A DNA stretch of 64,000 nt from CALXOD01 sp964402715 (GTDB lineage: Bacteria > Verrucomicrobiota > Lentisphaeria > Victivallales > Victivallaceae). The translations under genes were made by a program, and so were the position numbers. The notes under the pieces are model-generated. The model had not been told where the DNA came from. It ran no database searches and worked only from the letters and a program-made list of their open reading frames with translations. Every line of letters begins with the position of its first letter. Within the stretch, counting starts at the first letter, position 1. Positions 23,680 through 32,863 of this stretch are shown here, piece by piece. The stretch lies in the NCBI GenBank assembly GCA_964402715.1, contig CAYODJ010000007.1:1-64000 (forward strand), written 5' to 3'.

Positions 23680-24792
23680 TCACAGCCACTCCGCCGCCAG
23701 ATCGTCCCAGAAAGACAGGCCGCGTTCGGTCAGGCGCAGGCCGTCGCCGGTGTATTCCAGCGTTCCCGGAAACATCTCCTCTATGCGGCGGGCGTCGTCC
23801 AGCAGCAGGCTCCATTCCCCGGCGGTCGCCCCGGGCAGCGACAGGAACTCCCCGCGCCGCCAGCCGGCGACGGTGCGCAGGTTCATGACCCAGATCTCGC
23901 GGCGGCGCCTCTCCGGCGGCAGATAGTCGTCGGCCGGAGGCTCCCCCGCCAGCCACCGGGCGAGCGAGGCCGGCTCCTGATAACGGCGTTTGCCGTCGTA
24001 GGACGCGGCCGCCGGTCCGAATCCCAGCAGCCGGCCGCCGCGCCATACGCGCAGATTGTGGAGACACTCGCCGCCCGGGCGGGCGTAATTGGAGATCTCA
24101 TAACGCGGGACGCCCCGCGACGACAGCATCTCCCCCGCCATGTCCCACATGTCCGCCGCGAGGTCGTCGTCGATCAGCAGCCCGGGGTCTGACGCCAGGG
24201 CCGAGCCCTCCGCCCGCGTCAGCGCGTATAGCGAGACATGATCCGCTCCGCATTCCGTCACGCGGCGCAGTTCATCGGCCAGCCGCGTCAGGGTCTGCCC
24301 CGGGACGCCGTAGATGAGGTCGCAGTTGCAGTGAGGAAATCCCCGGTCGGCGATCCATTCCAGGGCGTCGGCTATCGCGCGGTCGGAGCATCTCCTGCCG
24401 AGACGCGACCGCAGCTCCGCGTCGAACGACTGCACTCCGAGACTGATTCTGGTCGCGGTTCCGGCGATGAGTCCGACTTTCGGCCGCGTCAGGGTTTCCG
24501 GATTCGCCTCCAGCGTGATTTCGGCGCCGCGCACCAGCGGCAGCCGGCCGGCCGAGACGGCGAACAGCGACTCCAGATCCCGCTCGTCGAGCAGCGACGG
24601 CGTGCCGCCGCCGAAGTAGAGAGATTCCACGGGGGAATCTATCTCCGCTTCCTCGATGTCCCGCTTCAGATGCTCGAGATAGACTCCGACGAGCTCCGGA
24701 TCGGCCGCCGGTTCGGAATAGAAGGCGCAGTAGCCGCATTTCTCCCGGCAGAAAGGCACATGGATGTATACCTGCAGGGCGTCGCCGCTCAC
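23680..24792 (-). CDS. hemW: radical SAM heme chaperone HemW
   Basis: A 370-residue radical SAM protein related to HemN. It has the HVPFCREKCGYCAF motif (CxxxCxxC iron-sulfur site), YFGGGTPSLL, ITLEANPET, RISLGVQSF, DLIYGVPGQT and a C-terminal winged-helix region (GLRLTERGLSFWDDL). HemW proteins carry heme to target enzymes and lack coproporphyrinogen oxidase activity; HemN-specific N-terminal residues are absent. The start is a GTG whose last two bases form the TGA of the upstream gene, a GTGA overlap, which decides the start. It is the last gene of the pyr operon. Confidence 0.88.
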   Translation of the reverse strand: MSGDALQVYIHVPFCREKCGYCAFYSEPAADPELVGVYLEHLKRDIEEAEIDSPVESLYFGGGTPSLLDERDLESLFAVSAGRLPLVRGAEITLEANPETLTRPKVGLIAGTATRISLGVQSFDAELRSRLGRRCSDRAIADALEWIADRGFPHCNCDLIYGVPGQTLTRLADELRRVTECGADHVSLYALTRAEGSALASDPGLLIDDDLAADMWDMAGEMLSSRGVPRYEISNYARPGGECLHNLRVWRGGRLLGFGPAAASYDGKRRYQEPASLARWLAGEPPADDYLPPERRRREIWVMNLRTVAGWRRGEFLSLPGATAGEWSLLLDDARRIEEMFPGTLEYTGDGLRLTERGLSFWDDLAAEWL

Positions 24793-25958
24793 TGACGGCC
24801 CGCGGTTAGCGCCACGGCCACCAGAAAGCGGATTCCGTTCCCGAGCGCCGCGTCGTTGAAGTCGTAGCCGGGATTGTGCAGCCCGGGCCTGTCGCCCACG
24901 CCGAGGTGGGCGTATATGCCGGGGCAGCGCTCCAGGTAATAGGCGAAATCCTCCGCGGTCATGGACGGACGGTCCAGTCTGAGGAAGCATTCTCCGCCGA
25001 GAGCCTCCTCGGCGACGGCTTCCGCCAGCCGGAAGGACGCTTCGGAATTGACGGTGGGACGGTAGTTCTCGAGGTAGTCGATTTCACAGCGCGCCCCGGT
25101 CGCGGCGCAGATCCCGTCCATGACGCGCCGGATCGCCGGTTCGAAGCGCGACGCGGCCTCATGCGAGAGGGCGCGGCACGTGCCGCTTATCTCGGCGGAG
25201 TCCGGAATGATGTTGGAACTGTTTCCGGCGGCGAACCGGCATACGCTCAGCACGGCCGCCTCCTGGGGATCGAAATTGCGCGAGACGACGGTCTGGAGCG
25301 CGGTGACGGCCATGCATCCGGTCACCAGCGGATCGACGGTCTTCTCGGGCGTGCTGCCATGTCCTCCGCGCCCGGAGATCCGGATGGTGAAATGCGCCGC
25401 CGACGCCATGATCGGACCGACGCGGGTGGCTATCACGCCGACCGGAATCCCCGGCCATCCGTGAAGAGCCGCCACGAAGTCGGCTTTCGGATTCTCCAGA
25501 ACCCCTTTTTCAACCAGCTCCCTGCCCATGGAGCGGACTTCCTCCCCGGGCTGAAAGATGACGCGGACGCGTCCGCGCACCTCCCGCCGCATCTCCGTCA
25601 GGATTCTGGCCGCGCCGACCAGCATGGCCATGTGTCCGTCGTGGCCGCAGGCGTGCATCATGCCGCAGCGCTCCGAACGGTAAGGCAGATCGCTCCGCTC
25701 CTCCAGCGGCAGGGCGTCCATGTCCGCGCGCAGCGCGACGCACCGTCCCGGTCCGGAGCCGACGATGTCTCCGACCACGTCGGTGCCGAGCAGGGGCTCG
25801 CGCCAGGAGATCGGAAGGTCCCTCAGGGACTCCCGGATCAGCGCGGCGGTCTCCCGCTCCTGGCCGGCTATCTCCGGCGTCCGGTGCAGCCTGTGGCGCA
25901 GTCCGGCGATTTCAGGCAGAATCTCCTCGACTCGTTCACGGATTTCCTCGGCGTTCAT
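24789..25958 (-). CDS. M20-family amidohydrolase / N-acyl-amino-acid deacylase
   Basis: A 389-residue M20D metallopeptidase (AbgB/hippurate-hydrolase-like). Typical motifs: LRHRLHRTPEIAGQE, ALRADMDALPLEE, HACGHDGHMAMLVGA, VIFQPGEE, and GGHGSTPEKTVDPL, with the late VDPL/MTAEDFAYYLE zinc ligand region. It likely removes an acyl group from an amino acid or amino-acid conjugate in the cytoplasm. AAGGA precedes ATG 25958. It sits 13 bases after pyrC and overlaps hemW, so it is co-transcribed with pyrimidine genes, an uncommon partner. Confidence 0.9.
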   Translation of the reverse strand: MNAEEIRERVEEILPEIAGLRHRLHRTPEIAGQERETAALIRESLRDLPISWREPLLGTDVVGDIVGSGPGRCVALRADMDALPLEERSDLPYRSERCGMMHACGHDGHMAMLVGAARILTEMRREVRGRVRVIFQPGEEVRSMGRELVEKGVLENPKADFVAALHGWPGIPVGVIATRVGPIMASAAHFTIRISGRGGHGSTPEKTVDPLVTGCMAVTALQTVVSRNFDPQEAAVLSVCRFAAGNSSNIIPDSAEISGTCRALSHEAASRFEPAIRRVMDGICAATGARCEIDYLENYRPTVNSEASFRLAEAVAEEALGGECFLRLDRPSMTAEDFAYYLERCPGIYAHLGVGDRPGLHNPGYDFNDAALGNGIRFLVAVALTAGRQ

Positions 25959-25971
25959 GTGAGATCCTTTC

Positions 25972-27246
25972 TCAGAAACGGTAGACGGTCCGTCCGCCGA
26001 CGAAAGTCCGCATCACCCGGCCGCGCACCGGCATGCCGCCGAAGGGAGTGTTGCGCGACTTCGAGAGAAACGTCGCCGGATCGATCCTGTACGAACAGTC
26101 CGGATCGATGACGGTGATGTCGGCGGGATGTCCCTCGGCGAGGTCGCAGCATTTCAGTCCGAGAACCTCGGCCGGTCCGACGGTGAATTTCGCGATCAGC
26201 TGCTCCAGCGTGAGAATCCCGCTGTGGAACAGCGTCGTCAGCGTGACGGGGAGCGCCGTCTCCAGGCCGATGATTCCGAAAGGGGCGTCGTCGAACTCCA
26301 CCAGCTTGGACGTCGCGGTGTGCGGGGCGTGATCGGTGGCGATCACCGAAATGGAATTGTCGGCCAGCCCGGCGATCAGCGCCAGGCGGTCCTCCTCGGA
26401 GCGCAGCGGCGGATTCATCTTGTAGTTGGTGTCGTACGTCTTCACGCACTCGTCCGTCAGCGCGATATGGTGCGGAGTGGCCTCACCGGTCACGGGAAGC
26501 CCCTGCCGCCGCGCCTGACGGATCAGTTCGACGCTCTCCCGGGCGCTGACGTGCTGGACGTGAATCCGCGCGTTCGTCAGCCGCGACAGGATGATGTCCC
26601 TGGCCACCATCAGCTCCTCCGACGCGGAGGCGATTCCGTTCATCCCGAGAAGCACGGACCATTCGCCCTCGTGCATGGAGCCGCCGGCGGACAGATATTC
26701 GTCCTCGCAGTGATCGAGGATCGGCAGACCGAACGCGTGCGCGTATTCGGAGACATGACGCATCAGGGCATGGTTCTGAATGCATCCGCCGTCGTCGCTC
26801 AGCGCGACCACGCCGGCGGCGTAGAGGCCCCCGATGCCGGCCATCTCCTTCCCGGCGCGGTTCCTGGACATGCAGCCGCACGGCAGCACGCGGACCACGC
26901 CGTGACGGGCGGCGGTCTGGCGGAGGAACTCGATGGCTCCGGGAGTGTCCGCAGCCGGCGTCGTGTTGGGCATGGCGACGACGGTGGTGAAGCCGCCCGC
27001 GGCGGCGGCCATGGTGCCGGAGGCGACGGTTTCGGCAGCGTTGTTGCCGGGCTGCCGCAGGTGCACGTGCATATCTATCAGCCCCGGGGTGACGACCATG
27101 CCGGAGACGTCGATTACTTCGGGATTTTTCACGCGCTCGGGGGCGGCGACGAGTCCGTCGGAGACGCCGACGTCCATGACGCGGTCTATGCCGCGCGCCG
27201 GATCGACGACCCGCCCCCCCTTGAGAATGAAACAGGATGAATTCAT
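25972..27246 (-). CDS. pyrC: dihydroorotase (class I)
   Basis: A 424-residue zinc amidohydrolase converting carbamoyl-aspartate to dihydroorotate, the third step of pyrimidine synthesis. Motifs: GLIDMHVHLRQPG (metal ligands), TTVVAMPNTTP, the HCEDEYLS and HVQHVSA histidines, KMNPPLRSEEDR, and ISVIATDHAPH. The length and NPPLR motif mark the long class I enzymes that usually pair with PyrB. The start at 27246 overlaps the pyrB TGA (ATGA); an in-frame ATG-like start 12 bases upstream is less likely. Confidence 0.95.
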   Translation of the reverse strand: MNSSCFILKGGRVVDPARGIDRVMDVGVSDGLVAAPERVKNPEVIDVSGMVVTPGLIDMHVHLRQPGNNAAETVASGTMAAAAGGFTTVVAMPNTTPAADTPGAIEFLRQTAARHGVVRVLPCGCMSRNRAGKEMAGIGGLYAAGVVALSDDGGCIQNHALMRHVSEYAHAFGLPILDHCEDEYLSAGGSMHEGEWSVLLGMNGIASASEELMVARDIILSRLTNARIHVQHVSARESVELIRQARRQGLPVTGEATPHHIALTDECVKTYDTNYKMNPPLRSEEDRLALIAGLADNSISVIATDHAPHTATSKLVEFDDAPFGIIGLETALPVTLTTLFHSGILTLEQLIAKFTVGPAEVLGLKCCDLAEGHPADITVIDPDCSYRIDPATFLSKSRNTPFGGMPVRGRVMRTFVGGRTVYRF

Positions 27247-28175
27247 TTGCTGCCGCACCCCGCGACCAGGAACAGGACGGCCATGCGCACCGCCAGACCG
27301 TTGGTCACCTGTTCCAGAATGACCGAATTCGAACCGTCCGCGACCGAGGAATCCAGCTCCACGTCGCGGTTGATCGGCCCCGGATGCATGATCAGCGCAT
27401 CGGGCCGGAGGTATCTGAAATTCTCCTTGTTCAGACCGAAGAACCGCGCGTATTCGTTGACGTTCGGGAAGAATCCCGCGGCCTGCCGTTCATGCTGAAT
27501 CCGCAGCAGATTGACCACGTCCGCGTCCGGAAGCGCGCTGCGGAGATCATGACAGACCCTCACCCCGATCTTCTCGAACTCGCGGGGGACCAGCGTGGCC
27601 GGACCGGCGACGGTGACGTGCGCTCCGAGCTTGAGAAGCCCCCAGATGTTGCTGCGGGCGACCCTGCTGTGAAGAATGTCCCCGACGATGGTGACGTTCA
27701 GACCGGCTATCCTGCCCTTGTGCTGACGGATGGTGAAGAGATCCAGCAGAGCCTGGGTCGGGTGGCTGTGGGCGCCGTCGCCGGCGTTCACGACGCTGCA
27801 GCGGACGTTCTTGGCGATGAAGTTGGGCGCTCCGGTGGCGCGGTGGCGCATGACCAGCAGATCCACCTGCAGCGCCTCTATGTTGCGCACGGTGTCCAGG
27901 AGAGTCTCCCCCTTCTTCAGACTGCTGGCGTCGACGGCGACGTTGATGATGTCCGCGCTGAGACGCTTCTCGGCCAGCTCGAAGGAGATCCGCGTGCGCG
28001 TGGACGGCTCCACGAAGAAGTTCACGACGGTCTTGCCGCGGAGGGCGGGAACCTTCTTGACGTTGCGTTCCGACACCTTCTTGAACTCCTCGGCGGTGTC
28101 GAGAATGCATTCGATCTCGTCGCCGTTCAGGTCGTAGAGACTGAGCAGATCCTTGCGGTTCCATACGGATTTCAT
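27243..28175 (-). CDS. pyrB: aspartate carbamoyltransferase catalytic subunit
   Basis: A 310-residue ATCase that joins carbamoyl phosphate and aspartate. It carries FVEPSTRTRISFELA (carbamoyl-phosphate site), SSLKKGETLLDTVRN, GDGAHSHPTQALLD, and MHPGPINRDVEL near the C-terminus. The length is standard. No regulatory pyrI is present; control is more likely through the adjacent pyrR. The start at 28175 overlaps the pyrR stop (ATGA), and the reading frame further upstream is antisense noise across pyrR. Confidence 0.95.
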   Translation of the reverse strand: MKSVWNRKDLLSLYDLNGDEIECILDTAEEFKKVSERNVKKVPALRGKTVVNFFVEPSTRTRISFELAEKRLSADIINVAVDASSLKKGETLLDTVRNIEALQVDLLVMRHRATGAPNFIAKNVRCSVVNAGDGAHSHPTQALLDLFTIRQHKGRIAGLNVTIVGDILHSRVARSNIWGLLKLGAHVTVAGPATLVPREFEKIGVRVCHDLRSALPDADVVNLLRIQHERQAAGFFPNVNEYARFFGLNKENFRYLRPDALIMHPGPINRDVELDSSVADGSNSVILEQVTNGLAVRMAVLFLVAGCGSK

Positions 28176-28792
28176 GTCAGCGCGTCCGCAGGTTGCGGCG
28201 CCGCGTCGCGGCGCCACGGCACCGCGAGGATGGCGTCGACGCCGTCGTTTTCCACGAAGTCGACACGGATTCTGCGCCCGATCGGCACGTCGACGCGCAG
28301 ACCGACGTAGTCGGCGCGTATGGGATACTCCTGCATGCCGCGGTCGACCAGCACCGCCAGACGTATCAGCGCGGGACGGCCGTAGTCGGTGACCGCGTCC
28401 AGGGCGGCGCGGATGCTGCGCCCGGACGACAGCACGTCGTCGACGAGAATGACGCGCTTGTTCTCCATGTTGAACGGGATGACCGTTTCGCGGATCAGCG
28501 GAAGACCGCTGCGCAGTCCGACATCGTCGCGGTACATGGAGATGTCGAGTTTCGCAAGCTCGGGGCGGCCTCCTCCGCGCTCTTCGACGGCGCGGATCAG
28601 CCGCTCCGCCAGCGGGACGCCCTGCTTGTAAATGCCGATCAGGGCGAATCCGCCGCCGTCCCGGCGGAAGTCGCGTACTATGGCGTCGGCGATGCGGCCG
28701 ACGGCCGCCGCGATGTCGGCGGCGCCGTAAAGGTTTTCTTCCCGGTCGCGCTGCATGTCGCGGAGGGCACGTTTTTCTTCGTTTTCGATCAT
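28172..28792 (-). CDS. pyrR: PyrR bifunctional regulator / uracil phosphoribosyltransferase
   Basis: A 206-residue PRTase-fold protein with the PRPP-binding loop VILVDDVLSSGRSIRAALDA, GIYKQGVPLAERL, DISMYRDD, and PIGRRIRVDFVEN, the usual PyrR landmarks. PyrR binds UMP/UTP and pyr mRNA in Gram-positives to promote attenuation, and often retains uracil PRTase activity. Being first in pyrR-pyrB-pyrC fits control of the operon. ATG 28792 is used; the upstream frame starts at GTG 28807. The leader from the predicted promoter is only about 15-20 bases, too short to hold a standard PyrR attenuator. Confidence 0.88.
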   Translation of the reverse strand: MIENEEKRALRDMQRDREENLYGAADIAAAVGRIADAIVRDFRRDGGGFALIGIYKQGVPLAERLIRAVEERGGGRPELAKLDISMYRDDVGLRSGLPLIRETVIPFNMENKRVILVDDVLSSGRSIRAALDAVTDYGRPALIRLAVLVDRGMQEYPIRADYVGLRVDVPIGRRIRVDFVENDGVDAILAVPWRRDAAPQPADALT

Positions 28793-28813
28793 CGCTGGCA
28801 ATCCCACGGATTA

Positions 28814-28841
28814 AAGATAACGCCGCAATTCGCTTTTTCAA
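28814..28841 (-). promoter_or_regulatory. promoter of the pyr operon
   Basis: On the minus strand TTGAAA (28836-28841), a 16-base spacer and TATCTT (28814-28819), about 20 bases from the pyrR start codon. Divergent from the PP2C promoter. Confidence 0.6.
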
Positions 28842-28909
28842 TGCTTCGGGCCGCGATTTCGGCCGCGACGGATCGCCGGAATCTTTCGCGCACGGCGGAT
28901 GTGCGCAAC

Positions 28910-28938
28910 TGGACATGCGGCGCCGCGCGGAGTATATT
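28910..28938 (+). promoter_or_regulatory. promoter of the PP2C phosphatase gene
   Basis: TGGACA (28910-28915), a 17-base spacer and TATATT (28933-28938). The leader to the proposed TTG start is about 100 bases. Confidence 0.55.
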
Positions 28939-29046
28939 GTCGCATGCACGGGCGCGCGACGCGGCGATCTCCTGCGGAGTGCGCACGGGGGGACGGCGGA
29001 TTCGGACGCGTTCCGTTTCCCGGGGATGAACGGAGGAGAAGCTCTG

Positions 29047-29805
29047 TTGGAGCAGTTCGGCGTCAGGTTTGCGGGCGAAAGCAACCGCGGTCTGGTGATG
29101 GAGCGCAACGAAGATAATTTCTTCTGGGTGGCGCGCCGCGGCGACCGCGCCGCGCTGGCGGCGGTGGCGGACGGCGTCGGCGGCTGCAGGGAGGGGGACG
29201 TGGCGAGCTTCGTCTGCTGCCGCAGAATGCTGGGCGCATGGCAGAAACTGGATACCGGACGTCTGACTCCCGACGGCGCCGCGGATTTTCTGCGGCGCGT
29301 GCTCGACGACGTCAACGCGGAGTTCTGCGAACACAACTGCGGCGTGCGGGACGGGACGTCGCTGGCCACCACCGTCGCGGCGGCGGTTTTCTTCTCCGAG
29401 GACGTGGTGATCGCGCATGCCGGAGACAGCAGGGTCTACCGGTATCTTCCCGGAGAGGGACTGGCGCAGCTGACGGAGGATCACTCTCTGCAGGCCGTGA
29501 TGGACAGGGGGGGGCCGGACGCGCCGCTGCCCGCCGGAGCTTCCGGCAACTGGCTCTACCGCTCCGTCGGCTCGCGGCGCAGGCTGCGGCTGGATTCGGT
29601 GAAGCTGCCGAGGGCTCCGCTGAGCCGTTATCTGCTGTGCTCGGACGGGATATCGCGCAGTCTGGACGCCGGCGAGATCTCCGGCGCGCTGCGCGATTCC
29701 GACGATCCGGCCGCCGCCGTGAACAGGCTGATGCGGGCGGCGCTGCTCGCCGGCGGCCGCGACAACATCACGCTGATCTGCGCGTTTCCCGGCCGCGGGC
29801 GCTGA
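29047..29805 (+). CDS. PP2C-family serine/threonine protein phosphatase
   Basis: A 252-residue, Mg/Mn-dependent phosphatase (PstP/Stp1 type). Metal-site motifs are visible: RGLVMERNEDNFF, AALAAVADGVGG, HAGDSRVYRY, TEDHSL, LLCSDGISRSL, and GGRDNITLI. It probably reverses Ser/Thr kinase signals; no kinase is in the window. TTG 29047 was chosen because GGAGGAG (29032-29038) lies 8 bases ahead of it; ATG 29026 would lie before that ribosome-binding site. The region between 29806 and the next promoter holds nothing notable. Confidence 0.88.
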   Translation: MEQFGVRFAGESNRGLVMERNEDNFFWVARRGDRAALAAVADGVGGCREGDVASFVCCRRMLGAWQKLDTGRLTPDGAADFLRRVLDDVNAEFCEHNCGVRDGTSLATTVAAAVFFSEDVVIAHAGDSRVYRYLPGEGLAQLTEDHSLQAVMDRGGPDAPLPAGASGNWLYRSVGSRRRLRLDSVKLPRAPLSRYLLCSDGISRSLDAGEISGALRDSDDPAAAVNRLMRAALLAGGRDNITLICAFPGRGR

Positions 29806-29861
29806 CGCGCCTCCGGCGTCCGGAGCACCGGACGGATCGCGCGCCGCGCCGCTCTCCGCGT

Positions 29862-29890
29862 TTGAAAAAAGGGCGACGCCGTGTTATCCT
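29862..29890 (+). promoter_or_regulatory. promoter of the aminotransferase gene
   Basis: TTGAAA (29862-29867), a 17-base spacer and TATCCT (29885-29890); about 45-base leader. Confidence 0.6.
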
Positions 29891-29940
29891 AATAGGTTTC
29901 GATCTGCGGCTGAAATTTACGTTTAGAGGAAATTTTCCCG

Positions 29941-31125
29941 ATGAAAGATCTCCGATCCTCACGTGGGTTCATGTGTCACATGACTCCGACCGCCACTCTG
30001 GCCATCAGCGCGAAGGCGAAGGAGCTGCGGGCTCAGGGCAGAGACATCTGCAGCATGAGCGCCGGCGAGCCGGATTTCGACACTCCCGAGGCGATCAAGA
30101 ACGCCTGCATCGAGGCGCTGAGAGCCGGCAAGGTGACCTACACCCCGGTCAGCGGGCTGACGGAACTCCGGCGTCTGGTGGCGGACAAGTTCGTGCGCGG
30201 CAACGGCATCGAGACCAGCTGGGAGCGGACGGTGGTGGCTCCCGGCGCGAAATTCTCCGTCTTCAGCGCGGTGGCGGCTCTGTGCGGACAGGGGGACGAG
30301 GTGATTCTGCCCTCGCCCTACTGGCTGAGTTATCCGGAAATGATCCGCGCCGCCGGAGCCAGGGTGGTGGAGTTGCCGACCAGGGCGGAGAACGGCTACG
30401 AAATCGATCCCGCCGAACTGGAGCGGGCGATCACCGGCAGCACCCGTCTGCTGATTCTCAACACGCCGTCCAATCCCACCGGAGCCGTGTACCGCAGGGA
30501 TACGCTGGAAAAAATCGCGGAAGTCGCGGTGCGCAGAAACATCATGGTCATCGCCGACGAAATCTATGAACGGCTGGTGTACGACGCGGACAGACCGCAC
30601 GTCAGCATCGCCAGTCTCGGATCCGAAATCAACGAACGCACGGTCACCGTCAACGGCTTCAGCAAGACCTACGCGATGACGGGTTGGCGTCTCGGATACC
30701 TGACCGCGCCGCTCTGGCTGGCGGGAAGAATCATCGCCTTCCAGAGTCACACGACCAGCAACGCCACCACGTTCGCCCAGTACGGGGCGATTGCCGCGCT
30801 CCGGGGGGAGGCGGACGCCGAGGTGGAGTCGATGCGCAGGGCGTTCGCGGCGCGGCGCGACCTGATCTACGATCTGGCGAGCGCCATTCCCGGCGTGAAG
30901 TGCGCGAGGCCCCGGGGGGCGTTTTATCTGCTTTGCGACGTAAGTTCGTTCGGTCTGACTGCGGAGAAGTTCTGCGACCGCCTGCTGTCCGAGTTCGATC
31001 TGGCGGCGGTTCCCTGCGGGGCTTTCGGCGCGGAAGGAGCCATCCGCCTGTCCTACGCGTGTTCGGAGGACAACATCCGGACCGCCATGGACAGACTGGC
31101 CGCGATGTGCGGCGGGATGAGGTGA
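29941..31125 (+). CDS. class I/II aminotransferase (aspartate aminotransferase-type)
   Basis: A 394-residue PLP enzyme of the AspB/AspC I-gamma group. Landmarks: the substrate-proximal SAGEPDFDTPEAIK, VTYTPVSGLTELR, PYWLSYPEM, LNTPSNPTGAVY, VIADEIYERLVYD, and the PLP lysine in NGFSKTYAMTGWRLGYL. The C-terminal RLSYACSEDNIRTAM supplies the substrate-binding Arg. It most likely transfers amino groups among aspartate, glutamate and related keto acids; related enzymes act on other substrates. GAGG lies upstream of the ATG. It has its own promoter. Confidence 0.93.
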   Translation: MKDLRSSRGFMCHMTPTATLAISAKAKELRAQGRDICSMSAGEPDFDTPEAIKNACIEALRAGKVTYTPVSGLTELRRLVADKFVRGNGIETSWERTVVAPGAKFSVFSAVAALCGQGDEVILPSPYWLSYPEMIRAAGARVVELPTRAENGYEIDPAELERAITGSTRLLILNTPSNPTGAVYRRDTLEKIAEVAVRRNIMVIADEIYERLVYDADRPHVSIASLGSEINERTVTVNGFSKTYAMTGWRLGYLTAPLWLAGRIIAFQSHTTSNATTFAQYGAIAALRGEADAEVESMRRAFAARRDLIYDLASAIPGVKCARPRGAFYLLCDVSSFGLTAEKFCDRLLSEFDLAAVPCGAFGAEGAIRLSYACSEDNIRTAMDRLAAMCGGMR

Positions 31126-31173
31126 CCGCGTCCGCGCGGCGTGACGCGCGGGCCGAAAGGGGAGTGCGACTGG

Positions 31174-31632
31174 ATGAGACTGCTTTTGCCGTTTTTCGCG
31201 CTGCTGGCGTCCGCCTGCGCGGGTCTCGCGGGATGCAGAGCCGCCGAAGGCTCCGCCGCCGCGCGTCCGCAGCCGTCCATGGATCTGGCCGATCATGAGG
31301 AGTCCCGCGGGTTCGGAATCAGATGCGGGGAGGAAATTCTCGCCGGATTCAAGGAGGGGGACTACGGGAAGGTGTCGCGGAATCTTCCCGAGGAGCTGCA
31401 GCGGCGCCTGACCGAGCGGCGCTTCGAGGAGGTGCGCGGCGGCGTCGGCGTGATCACGGGGTACGAGTTCCTGACGGAGCTGCGCAATCCGTGGTCGGCC
31501 CGTTTTTTGTGGAAAGTCGGGGTGAAGACGGAAAACGGGGACGGCGCGGAGGCGGCCGGCGATCTGCTCTTTTCGCTGGGCGTCGTCAAGAAGGACGGCC
31601 GTTACCAGGTCTCGTCCTGCGTCTTCAACTGA
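31174..31632 (+). CDS. small lipoprotein of unknown function
   Basis: A 152-residue predicted lipoprotein. MRLLLPFFALLASACAG then LAGC gives a signal peptide with a lipobox; the mature part (FGIRCGEEILAGFKEGDYGK ... SSCVFN) has the look of a small globular DUF with a C-terminal beta strand but matches no family I can name. ATG 31174 is preceded by AGGGGAG at 9 bases and gives the lipobox in the right place; the GTG-type frame starting at 31141 does not. It follows the aminotransferase closely. Confidence 0.75.
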   Translation: MRLLLPFFALLASACAGLAGCRAAEGSAAARPQPSMDLADHEESRGFGIRCGEEILAGFKEGDYGKVSRNLPEELQRRLTERRFEEVRGGVGVITGYEFLTELRNPWSARFLWKVGVKTENGDGAEAAGDLLFSLGVVKKDGRYQVSSCVFN

Positions 31633-31793
31633 CGCGGATTCCCGCGGGCGCGGAGAATGTTTCTCGTTCTCCTTCTCCGGACGCCGGCGGGCCGCGCGCC
31701 GGCGGAGATCGCCCTCCGCCGGGGATGAACGCGTGTCGGTGTTCCGTCCGGATGGCCGACGGTGAACCTTAACTGACGGGAGTGTTATTGAAA

Positions 31794-32828
31794 ATGATGA
31801 TCACGGCTGGAAAAATCGCGGAAGTCGTCAACGGGGAGCTGCTCGGCCGCGCGGAGCGGGAGATCACCGGCGTCGCCTCTCTGAAGGACGCCGACGAGCG
31901 GCAGGTGTCGTTTCTCGGCAACAGAAAATACCGGCATCAGCTCGGCGATTCGCGGGCGGGCGTCGTGCTGGTGCCGCGCGACATGGCCGGCGAGGAGCGC
32001 GGCGACAAGACTTTCATCGTGTGCGAGAACGTCGACCTGTCTTTCAGTCGGACGATCATGCTGTTCGCGCCGCCGCCGGTCCGCTTCGCGCCGGGGATTC
32101 ATCCGACCGCCGCAGTGGATCCCGGTGCCAGGATCGGACGCGACGTGCACATCGGCGCCAACGCGGTGATCGAGGCGGGCGCGGAAATAGGGGACGGGAC
32201 GGTCGTCGCCGCGGGATGCTACATCGGCCACGACGTGAAGATCGGCGCCCAGTGCGTGATCTACCCGAACGTGACGGTGATGTACCGCTGCGTCATCGGC
32301 AACAAAGTGGTGCTCCATCCGGGAGTGGTGATCGGAGCCGACGGTTTCGGTTTCATACCGACGGCGAACGGACTGGTCAAGGTGCCGCAGACGGGAATCG
32401 TCCGGATCGACGACGACGTCGAAATCGGCGCCAACACCACGGTGGACCGTGCGCGGTTCGACAAGACGTGGATCAAGTCCAACGTCAAGATCGACGATCA
32501 GGTGATGGTGGCGCACAACGTCGTGGTCGGCGAGAGCTCCATCCTGGTCGCTCAGAGCGGGATCGCCGGCAGCGCGACGCTCGGCCGCGGGGTGATCCTG
32601 GCGGCGAAGGCGGGCGTCAACGGTCACATAACGCTGGGCGACGGCGTGCACGTGGCGGGTACGTCCGGCGTGGTCAAGAGCCTGCCGGCGGGCTCCGTCG
32701 CGGTCGGAACCCCGGCGGAGAGCCAGCGTGAATTCATGGCGCGGCACACGCTGCCGAGCCGGTTCGAGAAACTCGCGGCGAAGGTCAAGGAGCTGGCGGC
32801 GAAGCTGGAGGCTGCGGGGATAAAGTGA
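31794..32828 (+). CDS. lpxD: UDP-3-O-(acyl)glucosamine N-acyltransferase LpxD
   Basis: A 344-residue lipid A enzyme adding the N-linked hydroxyacyl chain. An N-terminal uridine-binding domain (VNGELLGRAEREITGVASLK) is followed by a left-handed beta helix of hexapeptide repeats (IGRDVHIGANAVIEAGAEIG and onwards), with GADGFGFIPT and the catalytic-His region MVAHNVVVG. A C-terminal helix completes it. ATG 31794 was chosen; GGGAG lies about 11 bases before. This shows the cell makes lipid A. No other lpx gene is adjacent; the Sel1 gene follows directly. Confidence 0.95.
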   Translation: MMITAGKIAEVVNGELLGRAEREITGVASLKDADERQVSFLGNRKYRHQLGDSRAGVVLVPRDMAGEERGDKTFIVCENVDLSFSRTIMLFAPPPVRFAPGIHPTAAVDPGARIGRDVHIGANAVIEAGAEIGDGTVVAAGCYIGHDVKIGAQCVIYPNVTVMYRCVIGNKVVLHPGVVIGADGFGFIPTANGLVKVPQTGIVRIDDDVEIGANTTVDRARFDKTWIKSNVKIDDQVMVAHNVVVGESSILVAQSGIAGSATLGRGVILAAKAGVNGHITLGDGVHVAGTSGVVKSLPAGSVAVGTPAESQREFMARHTLPSRFEKLAAKVKELAAKLEAAGIK

Positions 32829-32863
32829 TCCCCGCGCCGGCGCGTCCGCCGGAATTGCGGAAA

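Noticed and set aside
28793..28830. A PyrR-binding attenuator before pyrR
   Set aside because: The predicted transcription start leaves a leader of about 20 bases, too short for anti-terminator and terminator hairpins.
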